From positions 8,504,633 through 8,568,632 of the forward strand of contig NC_087069.1 in NCBI RefSeq assembly GCF_963678635.1: a stretch of 64,000 nucleotides of DNA, in the 5' to 3' direction. Numbering within the stretch: the stretch's first letter is position 1; each line of letters begins with the position of its first letter. The stretch comes from Symsagittifera roscoffensis. Taxonomy: Eukaryota; Xenacoelomorpha; Acoela; Convolutidae. Below the pieces are notes generated by a model that did not search any database, had not been told where the DNA came from, and saw only the letters and a list, made by a program, of their open reading frames with translations. Below are positions 16,036-25,727 of the stretch, one piece after another. Made by a program: the position numbers and the translations under genes.

Positions 16036-17727
16036 ATGGACAACTTCAACTTGGATGAATTGATGGACCTGGCAGAGGCATATGTAGTACCGATGATAGA
16101 TGCGATCTATCGTCGGCTGATCGATCGAGACTTCGCTCTGGAGGACCCAGAGGTAGTCATGTTGCTGACCGCCCTGATCAACATCTTGGGGCACGACAAC
16201 CGTGGGGACCGCCCCACGGAAGTCCTGTTGATGGCAGCATATGGAGAAAGAGGAGTACTAGACCGCCCGAACATGAGAGTGATGAGGTGGAGAAACGGGG
16301 CTCTCTCAGGGAGTGACTTGGCGAATGAGCCTGGATTGGGAAGTTCTAGGCCTTACCAACCAGGTGAGATGCCAATGCCCTCTAAGCCTAAACCTGGGCT
16401 GACGAGAATGCATCAGGAGAATGCATCACCACTGAGAGCAGCTGTGCCACCAAAAAGGGCGAAAGTAACACAGAAGGTTCAGACGAACCAAACCATTCAA
16501 GATCTGGACGAGATGAACGATGAGCTGAAAAGTACAAAGAAGGAGCTGGACGAGATGACCAGAAGCATGCTCCAGATGGAGGAAGATCGGGACATGTGGA
16601 GAAAGCTGTTTGAAGACTGCAACAAAAAGCAGGGTCAAGAGATCGAGCGCTTAAGGCAGGAATACAAAGAGCGATCGGAGCAGGTGGCGTTGACAAAGGC
16701 CGTGGAGAAAGTGACACCTGCAAGGGATATTCCTCGTGGGCAGTCCCCGATGGAGCTCTTGACACCTCGAGAGATGAGTCAAACAACGGAGACACGGCTT
16801 CCAGCAGAGGCAGAGACGAATCGAGTAACAATCCCGGATCCTAGTGACACCTTGGGTGATCCCGTCGTAGAACAGACAGTGAGGAGGCTGATAGAGACAG
16901 CTGGACGACTGGTCGCTAACAAGAATGCGCCAGGTTCCGGGGTGACTGCACCCTATGGAACGATTGACGATACGGGCAGAGTACAACTCTCCCAGACCGT
17001 GATCAGACAAGGGATAAGTAACGTGACACCACTCATGGGGAGCTCGAGAATCCCAGAGAGGAAAGTACGAAAGATGCCAGCGAAGAAAGTGTCTCGTATA
17101 ATAGAGGTGCAGAAGAATAATCAATTGAAGTATAATTTCACGGAAGTTCCAGAGACAGATCCGAGGGCCTGCTTCAATCGAGCTACCTGGAGCCCAGCTG
17201 TGAACCTGCAGCAACCACCACTCGGGACATCTCATCTGATACTGGGAGACAGCTTGGTCAGAGTGCTGTCAAATTTGAGGACCTCATGGGTCACCACGGT
17301 GATGGCCTTTGGAGGCGCGACGATAGCCCAATTATATCGGATGGTGGAACTGATGAATCCAGGGAAGATTCCCAATGTGATGATCTTAGTTGGGACGAAT
17401 GACATCTCCAGAGGATCAGACGAGCAGGAAGCACTGTGGGAGTCAATGATGGTGTGTTTGTTTACTACTCTCTGGCAGAAGTTCAGTTGCGCGCTACTGA
17501 CCGTTTGCACTGTGCCAATGAACGCGAGAAGCCTGACAGCATCAGGAAGAAGGCACAACGAGGGAGTCATAAGATGGAACAACATCTTGAGGAACCTAGC
17601 AAATCGAAATGCCGGAAGAATGATCCTCATGGATATTGAGCATGAGTTGAGAGCCATGGATCAGGCCAGACTGACCACGGATGGCATCCACTTCGACAGT
17701 ATCGAAGGACAAGCTTGGTTGAATTGA
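16036..17727 (+). CDS. ORF B part 1: coiled coil and SGNH/GDSL-type hydrolase (copy 1)
   Basis: 563 residues from ATG 16036 (MDNFNLDELMDL, conserved in all copies). An N-terminal helical region is followed by a coiled coil (about 155-225), a linker, then an SGNH hydrolase signature: block I LILGDSLVRV (Ser406), block III GTNDISRG (Asn455) and block V DGIHF (Asp549, His552), all catalytic positions present. Known SGNH families are serine esterases/lipases; esterase-like domains occur in some non-LTR ORF1 proteins, but the substrate here is unknown. The frame stops at TGA (17725-17727), where copy 2 has an Arg codon, and stays open after it, so this is a nonsense mutation. Confidence 0.75.
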   Translation: MDNFNLDELMDLAEAYVVPMIDAIYRRLIDRDFALEDPEVVMLLTALINILGHDNRGDRPTEVLLMAAYGERGVLDRPNMRVMRWRNGALSGSDLANEPGLGSSRPYQPGEMPMPSKPKPGLTRMHQENASPLRAAVPPKRAKVTQKVQTNQTIQDLDEMNDELKSTKKELDEMTRSMLQMEEDRDMWRKLFEDCNKKQGQEIERLRQEYKERSEQVALTKAVEKVTPARDIPRGQSPMELLTPREMSQTTETRLPAEAETNRVTIPDPSDTLGDPVVEQTVRRLIETAGRLVANKNAPGSGVTAPYGTIDDTGRVQLSQTVIRQGISNVTPLMGSSRIPERKVRKMPAKKVSRIIEVQKNNQLKYNFTEVPETDPRACFNRATWSPAVNLQQPPLGTSHLILGDSLVRVLSNLRTSWVTTVMAFGGATIAQLYRMVELMNPGKIPNVMILVGTNDISRGSDEQEALWESMMVCLFTTLWQKFSCALLTVCTVPMNARSLTASGRRHNEGVIRWNNILRNLANRNAGRMILMDIEHELRAMDQARLTTDGIHFDSIEGQAWLN

Positions 17728-19533
17728 GTCTTCCAAGAACGGTTGGATGAGCTGAAAGCAGAACTCTTTGACACAGGAGTGCTGAAGGAAGAGGGAACGG
17801 TGAGTGATGCGGTGATTACCACCTTTGTGCCTCCTAGCCTGGAAACACGCCTGGGTACGGTCCCAGCCGTCACGAATTACCGGCAACAAAGCTCCAGCGA
17901 ACCAGGTCGAAGAACAGACGTGCAGGATTGGTTGGGAGAAGCACCGATGAGGAGAACAATTCATCCTAGGAGAAGGATAGGACCTGTCAACCAACCAATC
18001 GAAGAAGTAGCAGGCACATCTAGATCGGACACTAGATCGGAGACGACGAGTACCAGTCGAGAGGAAAGACCGAGCAGAGTCTCATTGTTGTGGTCGAGAT
18101 CCATACCATCTCCTTGGCATATATACAAAGACGAACTAATGAAGCTGGACCTACAGAGAGTAAGCTTCATCGAAGATGCAAGGAGGATGCTGAATGGAGC
18201 GACGATATCCGTCAGCAGATTGTACTCGATAACCGGCGTAGACTGGTTGATAGCCGCTAGCATAAATTTCAGCTCCACGACGGCCCTGAGATTTGCTGAT
18301 TTGGAGGGACTGCCCTCTAACAACACGATGGGACCAATGAATGCGAGACCGTTGCAAGATGTGAGATTGAACCATGATGAGGGGAATCGTGGAGAGAGAC
18401 CAGGGAGATTCCTGACGGCGAGAGCACCGATTGGACAACACGTGAAGATATTCAGGCAGCTGACGACACCACCTGGTCATGTGAAGGAGAGAGTGTACCC
18501 AAAACTAGTGAACCAAGATGGTGATGCCCAGAGATATGGCGGATTGACAGCGATAAAGAAAGATGAGACCATCTTCGCCGCCTATGACAAAGCAGAGATG
18601 AGGAAGGCCAAAATCATGGTAGTAGCGAATTCAGAGTTCGTGTACACCTCCAAGTCTTTGTTTTGGCCGGACGTCATAATGTTGGCCGCGGTTGACCTAG
18701 ACCTATTGCAATCAGTGTCTTTGGCTATAGGGGTACAAAGGCAGACAGACATGAACCCAATAACGATTGTGTTTGCTGGCATCAATGACCATCTACACAG
18801 TAGAGGTTTTCTGAGCAGGCTCAGAGATCCTGCAACAGCAGAAAACGCAGTATGGCCAGCAATAAAAGACATCCTGGAGTCGATGGGTGAAGTGGTGGAT
18901 GCAACGAAGGAGGGATCATTCAATAAAGTGGCATTGAGAGTAGTATTCGCGTTGTCTCCGGGATATGCACATCTCCCGGATGGACTGAAGTTTGTGTACG
19001 CAATGGTAGCCTTACTTTCGGAAGGAAAATATGATGCGATCATATCGGCCCCGAATCGCATGATAGAAATGGAGAACCTGAGGCCACTTAAGGCTGAACT
19101 GCCTGCAGTATGGTCAGATATCTCAAACGCGATGAGAGGATTCAAGGACCACGCGCTACACATGTTAGTGTTGGACGAAGTGCTGGGGTTGGAACTGTCC
19201 AACTTCAGTCGGCAACTCAAACTGAAACCGGGAATAGACGACGACCATCGAGTGATCACGGCAATATCCAACGACTTATGGTTCCGAGCAATGGAAGTGG
19301 CAAGTGAAGACACAAGAAGAAAAAACTCACTAGAGACGAGAGCTCATCTGGAGGCGATGGTTCTGAGAACCAAGCCGGAAGCCAACCAGTGGCTACACCT
19401 GAATCCTAGAGTAGCGGCATTGAGTGCAGATGCTTTTCAGCAAGGCCCCGTAATGATCACGAAGATACATGCCTACTTGTTGAAGGAGGTGAACCTGGCG
19501 GAAAATGAGGAGAAAAGACCGCTGAGTTTGTGA
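17728..19533 (+). CDS. ORF B part 2: region with a second SGNH-like GIND motif (copy 1)
   Basis: Continues ORF B in the same frame after the TGA. It has a Ser/Arg-rich linker, then a folded-looking region (about 18100-19530). TIVFAGINDHLHSRG (near 18760-18805) resembles an SGNH block III (G-x-N-D), followed by a strand-like VVFALSPGYAHLPDG. No GDS-type Ser motif is evident, so it may be a degenerate hydrolase copy or a different fold. A one-base deletion near 19506 (AAAATGAGGAG versus AAAATGCCGGAG in copy 2) shifts the frame and gives the stop at 19531. Copy 2 lacks about 220 bp of this region. Confidence 0.6.
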   Translation, partial: VFQERLDELKAELFDTGVLKEEGTVSDAVITTFVPPSLETRLGTVPAVTNYRQQSSSEPGRRTDVQDWLGEAPMRRTIHPRRRIGPVNQPIEEVAGTSRSDTRSETTSTSREERPSRVSLLWSRSIPSPWHIYKDELMKLDLQRVSFIEDARRMLNGATISVSRLYSITGVDWLIAASINFSSTTALRFADLEGLPSNNTMGPMNARPLQDVRLNHDEGNRGERPGRFLTARAPIGQHVKIFRQLTTPPGHVKERVYPKLVNQDGDAQRYGGLTAIKKDETIFAAYDKAEMRKAKIMVVANSEFVYTSKSLFWPDVIMLAAVDLDLLQSVSLAIGVQRQTDMNPITIVFAGINDHLHSRGFLSRLRDPATAENAVWPAIKDILESMGEVVDATKEGSFNKVALRVVFALSPGYAHLPDGLKFVYAMVALLSEGKYDAIISAPNRMIEMENLRPLKAELPAVWSDISNAMRGFKDHALHMLVLDEVLGLELSNFSRQLKLKPGIDDDHRVITAISNDLWFRAMEVASEDTRRKNSLETRAHLEAMVLRTKPEANQWLHLNPRVAALSADAFQQGPVMITKIHAYLLKEVNLAENEEKRPLSL

Positions 19534-19622
19534 ACAGAATGTGTCAGATTACTCTGGAAACCTTCTGGACCCAGGAAGTGAAGGGACAGGAGGGATTTGA
19601 AAGGACAGACAGCATGCTATAA

Positions 19623-22600
19623 GGGTTGGGAGCCGGATGGACCGCGTCCTTCTTGGCAAAATTTTACCCGAAAGTCTCGCACTATTTGATAAAGGAATTC
19701 CTCCAAGCAGTAGTGAGAATATCGATAGTGGAATTAATAGCCTTGTTCGTGACATTCGGAGCGGAGAGTTTCGTGAAAGGACCGGCGATACTGCTAACGG
19801 ATGGAATACAGAACCTGCGACTAGATGGACTTCTGACATTGATTGCAATATCCCACGGAAACTTGGGAGGACTAATGAAACTGGCACGTTGTCCAGAGCA
19901 GATGAAAGAGAGAGTGAGGAATCTGGATATGAAGAAATCCACGGACTCGTGGAACAAAATAAGAGACCTGAGACACACTCTTATCCAGTATCTCTTGCAG
20001 CAAAATCGCTTTGGAACCGGAGAAGACGAGAAAATTGAAAGAGTGGAAGATGTTAGACGACATGTTGGAGGCATGCCGCTATTAACGGATTTGAGCTTAG
20101 TTATGAGAACCGATCCCTTGGCGCTGATCAGAGGAGTCACGGAGTTCGTGACAGTGATCTATGGACCAGCAGTCACGTTTGCGTTCCCTGACGTTAAAGT
20201 GGAAGCATATAGGAGGTCGGTGCTGCACCTGAACCTCATATCGGCAGTGGACGGTAGTACACTGAACTGGTGTGAGCAGCACACATTGCGGGAGCTCATG
20301 AGTGAAGATCTGTTATTTGCGAAAATATCGGAGCCAGAGATGACAGTCATCAATTTTGACGATCACTTCCGTGACCGCATGGGAGAAGTAGAAAGAGGAC
20401 ACATCGAGGTGTTTCCAAAGCTTTGGAATCTGAGACCCTATGACAAAACGAATGGTGAAATAACCAGAGTGCCTCGTCTCACTGCAGCATACCACAAGGT
20501 GAGAGAAGAAACGAAGCTACCGGAGGCAATCCCTGAATTCCCTCTAATAAGAAGGATGTTGCTCGGAGCAGTCTCCGTGGTACAAACTCCTAGGTTGAGA
20601 GCATTCGAAACCAATGAAAGGAGAGTAGGGAATTTCGTGGGAACGATGGATCCATACTTCGTAGGGAGAAATGCCGCCGTGTTACAGTACACACGATTTG
20701 CATACACGGATCAACGGACGAGAAGGCGAATAAGCAACGCCGCAACTCCCAAGCCTGGAAGATTTGATGAGGAATGGAAGGAATTAGGCTTAGCTCCGAT
20801 GAGAATGAGAGGCAGGACAGAATTGCCTGAAGCCTCATTGATCCTGACCACTGTGAAAAAGGAGATGAAAGTGGGAGGAAAATTGCAGACGAGAACCTTC
20901 CTAGCACCCTTCGGCTGTAAAGAAATCAAAGCGGTCCATGGAGAGGAGGAAGATGAATCGGCCGGTACATTGCTCATACCGAGGTTCCAGGAAGAAGCCG
21001 ACAATGACGAACAAGGACCATCGAGCTCAAACAAGGATAAGTCTGAAGGAAATGACGGACAGGATGGAAGTCGTCAAACCGAAGAACCCACGCAACAAGA
21101 TCAAGCTGGTGGGGAAGACGACAGGGCATCGACAGGAGGAACATCCAGCCTGGATTTCAATATCTTCAGTGATCTCGAGAATAATGCAGACACGTTGGAA
21201 ACGACTGAGCCAGCGGATGAAGGCATCTCGACACTGGAGCCTCCGTCAGCCTTTATGGAAATGAAACGGAATTTGCCGGAGAGCAGCTCTCCTGGCAATT
21301 CAAGAAATAACGACCAGAGAATCCTTATGGAATCACCTCGGAGGAGAAGAATAGAGACCTCAGCCAGAGTACCTTTCTTGGGAACGCTGCCCGAAGAAGA
21401 ATGGGAAGTACATCACCGAGACCACGAGAGTAGGACGGGATGTAAGCTGGACAGAGTGGCGTTTATGGAAGAAGTCTGGACCGTGATTCAGAGCTATGGG
21501 ACCCAGTCCATCCTCAAAACAGGTCTCAATCAACCCTTGATGAGAGAAGTACTTGACAAGCTTGATGAGTGTGAAGGGAGACTGAGTGAGTTATTGATCG
21601 ACTCAGCCACTGATGAGAGTGAAGCGAATTCTCCTACCAAGATGACACCGCAGGACGATGAAGGAGAGGTGGTTTACCTGTCAAGAACCAGGAGAGGGAC
21701 GATGCGATCGAAAATGGTGATTGATAAAATCAATGCGATGAAAATGAAGTTAGGCAGCAGAGTGATGCCGAGGAGAGTTGGGAAGACGAAAGTGGATTCA
21801 GAAATATCGATGAAAGCTGGTAACTCAGCGAAAAGAAAACGAGTCGAGGAAGTCATGGATTTGGGGCAAGGTGATTATCAATTGTCTGGCACAGATAGAG
21901 TATTAACTGATATAGCGATGGTGCCACCCATTCTCATTTCGGGGATAAAGTCAACCGGTTATAAATCCAAAAGGAGTGACCGCACTCTGACTGGAGCAAC
22001 CTTGGAAATGGAAATACTCAGCCAATGTGGAGAGAGCAAAATGAGGGACTTCAAGCCATCTCCCATGAATCATGGAAATGGAAGTGTTGCAGGACAACTA
22101 ACACCAGTGGAATACAACCGACTAACCGTGTTGGAGACAGTGTCGATGGATGAACCCACTGGTGGATACATGGAGATGTTGGAATACCGAAACTCGGCTA
22201 GAGGGTATGTAATGGCCCTGGAAGACGAAAAAGCCATGGAGGGTTATCTGGAAATGATGTTGCAAGGCACCACCCTCAAGCAGAAGGCGTATGGAACTTT
22301 GGCGTCGTCTGACATACAGGCGGAAACGATCGAGCAGTTAGTGAGCCTTCCATGGAAAGCAGTAGTATTGAGGTATTTCGAAGAGGAAATGAGGACTACG
22401 CCAAGAATACATGCTCTCGTGGCAGTACCTTACGTAAGGACTGAGTTACAACTCAGGTTCGCCTGGTGCATGATGGGACTGACTCGCGAAGAATATGATT
22501 CAGAAGAAAGGAAGAGATCAAAGGAGGAAAAAGTTTTCCTTATGACGAATCTGAGGGATCTGATAGTCCAGGAGGGAGCAGCAGTAGCGTGTGCGAAGCG

Positions 22601-24089
22601 GAGAGACGCTCTCTGTTTCATTCGATTCCTGATAGAGCAGATTTCAGTACCTGCATTAAACACTTGTGTTAAAATGTTGAGGGAAGGCGATGAGCGAACG
22701 AAAGCCTTGTTCTTACTAGCAATGCTGGATATGCAGCAAAGTAAACCGATGAGGGTAAACATGAAAGAACCTGAAGAATTGGAACCCATGAAAAAGATAG
22801 ACGAGATCAGAAGATTCTCAAACAAGGAGTTGAGACTCACTAAAGAATCTATGGGAGCATTGCCGAAATCCAGTGAGTACTGTGGACCGATCAAGAAGAA
22901 GTCATATAGCTACGTATCCGGGATTATAGGGATAGCGTACAATCCTTTCCTGAGTGAAGACATACGCGATTGCTTCTTTGATTATGAGCAGGCGGTGTTA
23001 CTAAGATTCTGGACGTCCAGAATTGTAACGATTAAGAGCGTTAACAATCCACAGGCCAAATTGGGATTGGTCTTGGAAGAAGAGGTGACTGCACCTTCAG
23101 TACCAAAATCCGACAAGAGAGTGGAGTTTGTGTTGGGATTCTCAGATGAATTACTGAGAACGAGCTTGATGGCAGTGTGGGAGTTGATGAGGCCATCATG
23201 GTGTCCTAGTCCCAACGCTGACTCAATATTACGGGCGACACAAGACGTACAGAGGGAACTGAATGCAGACTGTAACCTGCGTGACCTCAACATCATATAT
23301 AATGTGATGATAACAGCCTCTAAGAGCAACGGAGAAGATAAAGTGGAGTTGCCTGGCTGGGGACCAGAAGACTGGGTCAAACCTGGTAGCTGTCTGGCGG
23401 AAGTCTGTGGACTGGAGGGTCATGTTTGTGGAGGTCTAGACTGTGTGAAAACCCTGGAGAAACAACACAAGCAATTGACAGTATTGTTTGGAAATGTAGT
23501 GATGAAAGCAAGAACGGAGACGGAACTGACAGCAGATTGCCATGGAGGAACCGATGTGAATCAAGTGACTGCACTAGGATTCTGCAGCAAGTTTGGTTCT
23601 TTAGAGTCACTATTGAATCTAGAACAGAAACATGAGATGGTTACAGCCATCAGCGTAGAAGTATTCCCAGGAGTTCTGCAGACTGAACAGAAATACATAG
23701 GGAAATGGAGGGAAGCAATTGAGACAGAAATGAACATCAGACACAGCGAAACTTATTGTAGACCATCAGGAGCACGATATTTGGTGGGTTCAACGTTGGC
23801 TCCAATGTGCAAGAGCAGATACCCTGTACATTTCGTGGCTGTGGACGTGAAGAGTACAAGAACGATTGTGGATCAAGCCTTCTCAGTGCCGAAGTGTGTG
23901 AGATTGGCGAGAATGTCTGAAAAGTCTTACGAGTTACTATGTAAGATGTTCTCAGCAGTTCCAGAGAGAACCAAAGAGGAGTTGGAGTCAATATTAGGAA
24001 AGAAGTTCATGGGATATGTGAGCGGGAACTTCAGTGACTTTGAGAAACAGAAACAAGAGGATCAACTGTCACAGATTACAATGCAGTAG
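19623..24089 (+). CDS. ORF B part 3: large region of unknown function (copy 1)
   Basis: Open for about 1,489 codons after a TAA (19620-19622), which is GAA in copy 2. No family is recognised. It has a hydrophobic patch near the start (IVELIALFVTF), an acidic low-complexity linker (about 20940-21240, many Glu, Asp, Gln and Ser), Arg/Lys-rich segments (21690-21850), a helical region (22200-22750), and a small Cys cluster (EVCGLEGHVCGGLDC, near 23400-23445). No transmembrane or signal segment typical of an envelope protein is evident. It ends by a one-base deletion near 24054 relative to copy 2. Its conservation in copy 2 suggests it was under selection in the active element. Confidence 0.6.
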   Translation, partial: GLGAGWTASFLAKFYPKVSHYLIKEFLQAVVRISIVELIALFVTFGAESFVKGPAILLTDGIQNLRLDGLLTLIAISHGNLGGLMKLARCPEQMKERVRNLDMKKSTDSWNKIRDLRHTLIQYLLQQNRFGTGEDEKIERVEDVRRHVGGMPLLTDLSLVMRTDPLALIRGVTEFVTVIYGPAVTFAFPDVKVEAYRRSVLHLNLISAVDGSTLNWCEQHTLRELMSEDLLFAKISEPEMTVINFDDHFRDRMGEVERGHIEVFPKLWNLRPYDKTNGEITRVPRLTAAYHKVREETKLPEAIPEFPLIRRMLLGAVSVVQTPRLRAFETNERRVGNFVGTMDPYFVGRNAAVLQYTRFAYTDQRTRRRISNAATPKPGRFDEEWKELGLAPMRMRGRTELPEASLILTTVKKEMKVGGKLQTRTFLAPFGCKEIKAVHGEEEDESAGTLLIPRFQEEADNDEQGPSSSNKDKSEGNDGQDGSRQTEEPTQQDQAGGEDDRASTGGTSSLDFNIFSDLENNADTLETTEPADEGISTLEPPSAFMEMKRNLPESSSPGNSRNNDQRILMESPRRRRIETSARVPFLGTLPEEEWEVHHRDHESRTGCKLDRVAFMEEVWTVIQSYGTQSILKTGLNQPLMREVLDKLDECEGRLSELLIDSATDESEANSPTKMTPQDDEGEVVYLSRTRRGTMRSKMVIDKINAMKMKLGSRVMPRRVGKTKVDSEISMKAGNSAKRKRVEEVMDLGQGDYQLSGTDRVLTDIAMVPPILISGIKSTGYKSKRSDRTLTGATLEMEILSQCGESKMRDFKPSPMNHGNGSVAGQLTPVEYNRLTVLETVSMDEPTGGYMEMLEYRNSARGYVMALEDEKAMEGYLEMMLQGTTLKQKAYGTLASSDIQAETIEQLVSLPWKAVVLRYFEEEMRTTPRIHALVAVPYVRTELQLRFAWCMMGLTREEYDSEERKRSKEEKVFLMTNLRDLIVQEGAAVACAKRRDALCFIRFLIEQISVPALNTCVKMLREGDERTKALFLLAMLDMQQSKPMRVNMKEPEELEPMKKIDEIRRFSNKELRLTKESMGALPKSSEYCGPIKKKSYSYVSGIIGIAYNPFLSEDIRDCFFDYEQAVLLRFWTSRIVTIKSVNNPQAKLGLVLEEEVTAPSVPKSDKRVEFVLGFSDELLRTSLMAVWELMRPSWCPSPNADSILRATQDVQRELNADCNLRDLNIIYNVMITASKSNGEDKVELPGWGPEDWVKPGSCLAEVCGLEGHVCGGLDCVKTLEKQHKQLTVLFGNVVMKARTETELTADCHGGTDVNQVTALGFCSKFGSLESLLNLEQKHEMVTAISVEVFPGVLQTEQKYIGKWREAIETEMNIRHSETYCRPSGARYLVGSTLAPMCKSRYPVHFVAVDVKSTRTIVDQAFSVPKCVRLARMSEKSYELLCKMFSAVPERTKEELESILGKKFMGYVSGNFSDFEKQKQEDQLSQITMQ
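21278..21292. repeat. 15-bp palindrome in ORF B
   Basis: GGAGAGC-A-GCTCTCC, extended outward by TTGCC/GGCAA with a one-base bulge. Also present in copy 2 near 31388-31402. Confidence 0.7.
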
Positions 24090-24943
24090 ATGAGAATGAT
24101 GAAATCCACCGAGTGATGATGGAAGTGGAACCATTGCTGGAAGCTTCGGGAAAACGTAATTGGAGGAGCATCATGATGACGCATGACGAGTTTCCTTGCC
24201 ACTGCTTGCTGCAGGCCTGGTGGTATCCCAAGCGTAGTAATCTGATGTTGATCTGGGACTCTGGAGAGCTGCTCTCCATGGGTTTACCAGATTCATCACA
24301 GCCCGTAACAATAGTGATAGTGGGAGTTATGATGGCGATACGATGGCTGGAAGCTCATGTGAGAGAAAATAATAGACAGGAGGCGCCGACGAGAGAACAA
24401 TTGCGGAAATTAGATTGTCTAAAAGATTTAGATCTTTTTGAGACAATGTGCAAAGTTCTAAACATTCCGATGGAAGTGAAGAAGATATGGGCGAGAAAAC
24501 GATTGATGCCATGGTTCAGAGCTAACATGACTGCATGGTTGTACGAGTATGCGAAAAAGCATATGTCGAAGCATGGCAGAGTGTACAGTGAATATCAGCT
24601 GGACATTGGAGCAGGGGCTTTCAAGCGAGCTTTCGTGACTCATCGGAATGCAGTGACCACCGCTGTGAAAAAAATTTCCAGGACGAGTGAGCCTAGTGGA
24701 AATGAGAAGGCAGAGATGCTGAAAGAAGATTTGGAGAGAAGTGTGACGTTGTGTCTCCACAACAGTTTCTGCAGAAACAGAGAATCCAACGTGGATCCCC
24801 TACCTTGCTGCAAACAGAGGGTAGAAGAGCAGAAGTGTTGGAGGATGGCTTCCAACAGCGTCAGGATAGCCAACGACGTGCTACAAGACACGGAAACCGA
24901 AAGTGCGGAGTCAGTATCACAGGAGGAAGAAATGGAACATTGA
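24056..24943 (+). CDS. ORF B part 4: C-terminal region, unknown (copy 1)
   Basis: Resumes ORF B after the one-base deletion near 24054. It includes a hydrophobic stretch (PVTIVIVGVMMAIRWL), basic helices (KKIWARKRLMPWFRANMTAW) and a Cys/Ser-rich tail, ending SVSQEEEMEH and TGA at 24941-24943. The same C-terminus is kept in copies 2 (27740) and 3 (51479). No family is recognised. Confidence 0.6.
   Translation, partial: RGSTVTDYNAVDENDEIHRVMMEVEPLLEASGKRNWRSIMMTHDEFPCHCLLQAWWYPKRSNLMLIWDSGELLSMGLPDSSQPVTIVIVGVMMAIRWLEAHVRENNRQEAPTREQLRKLDCLKDLDLFETMCKVLNIPMEVKKIWARKRLMPWFRANMTAWLYEYAKKHMSKHGRVYSEYQLDIGAGAFKRAFVTHRNAVTTAVKKISRTSEPSGNEKAEMLKEDLERSVTLCLHNSFCRNRESNVDPLPCCKQRVEEQKCWRMASNSVRIANDVLQDTETESAESVSQEEEMEH
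24263..24277. repeat. Second copy of the 15-bp palindrome in ORF B
   Basis: GGAGAGC-T-GCTCTCC, the same word as at 21278 but 3 kb away and in another coding context. Kept in copy 2 near 28408-28422. Confidence 0.7.
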
Positions 24944-25727
24944 TGAATGGTCGAGAAAACAAGAGGCAACAAGAAAGAAAATTAAAAGAATTTAGAAGTT
25001 TTAGAACTTCTAAACGACGAAAAAAGAAGAAAACAAAGGAGTGATGAAGAAAACTTAAAACTCAGAATTGTTTTATGTGTGTGAAAAACTCAAGTGAGAA
25101 ACCAAGCAACCAAGTTGTAATTGAAAACTGAAACATTTAGTTGAGTTTTGAAATTGTTGCATTTATAAATTTGCATTTTGATTTTAGCAGAAGTGGCTTT
25201 AGAGACACTTATTATTTATTTGGAAAGGCTTAAGTGAAGGAGTATATTTAAATATTCCAGCCTGCATGATTGTTTTTAATCACTTAGGAAGACTGATCAC
25301 TTCGTGGTGACATGAAAGACTTGAGTAATCTCTTGAAGAGGGAGGTGGTTACATTGTTCTTTCTAACCACAAAGTTTCTTAGTTTTAATACTACAGGACA
25401 ATGACAAGCAAGATTTCCGAAGGGAAGAGCATAGTAGGATAATTTTAGCTTGTTGGTTGGCAGGACTGTCCTGCAATCCAACACCTTTTAAATCTAAGAG
25501 AAAAAGTTTTAATCGGGACATTGACACTGGAAGTCAGAAAATATGTTTTTATCTTAGGTCATATCCTTAATGTGCAGATTAATGAGAGAATTTGAAGGCT
25601 ATAGTGATGTAGTATGATGCCATTTATATTCTGAAGTGAGTCGATGTGACGTGGATAAAAGTAATTTCGTGCATTTTGTAAATTCTGTTCGATGACACTG
25701 CAACGATTTTACGAACATTGCGCGATT
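24944..25727 (+). other. 3' untranslated region of copy 1 (truncated)
   Basis: AT-rich and non-coding, with a purine-rich GAAGAGGGAGGTGG (about 25336-25349) and a palindrome at 25460-25474. Compared with copies 2 and 3, the last 55-60 bases, including the CCGGGGAGTA polypurine tract, are missing: the sequence breaks at about 25727 (GCGCGATT) and continues as an inverted LTR fragment. Confidence 0.7.
25460..25474. terminator. Palindrome in the 3' region (copy 1)
   Basis: GCAGGAC-T-GTCCTGC, flanked by TTGGTTG and ATCCAAC. In copies 2 (27196-27228) and 3 (50941-50973) the arms reach 16 bases with a single mismatch. It shares GGACTGTCC with the intergenic palindrome at 15800. A role in RNA 3' end formation or dimerisation is a guess. 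Confidence 0.4.

Noticed and set aside
16036-24943. ORF B as an envelope protein
   Set aside because: It sits in the env position, but I see no signal peptide, fusion peptide or terminal membrane anchor; the recognised part is an SGNH hydrolase.
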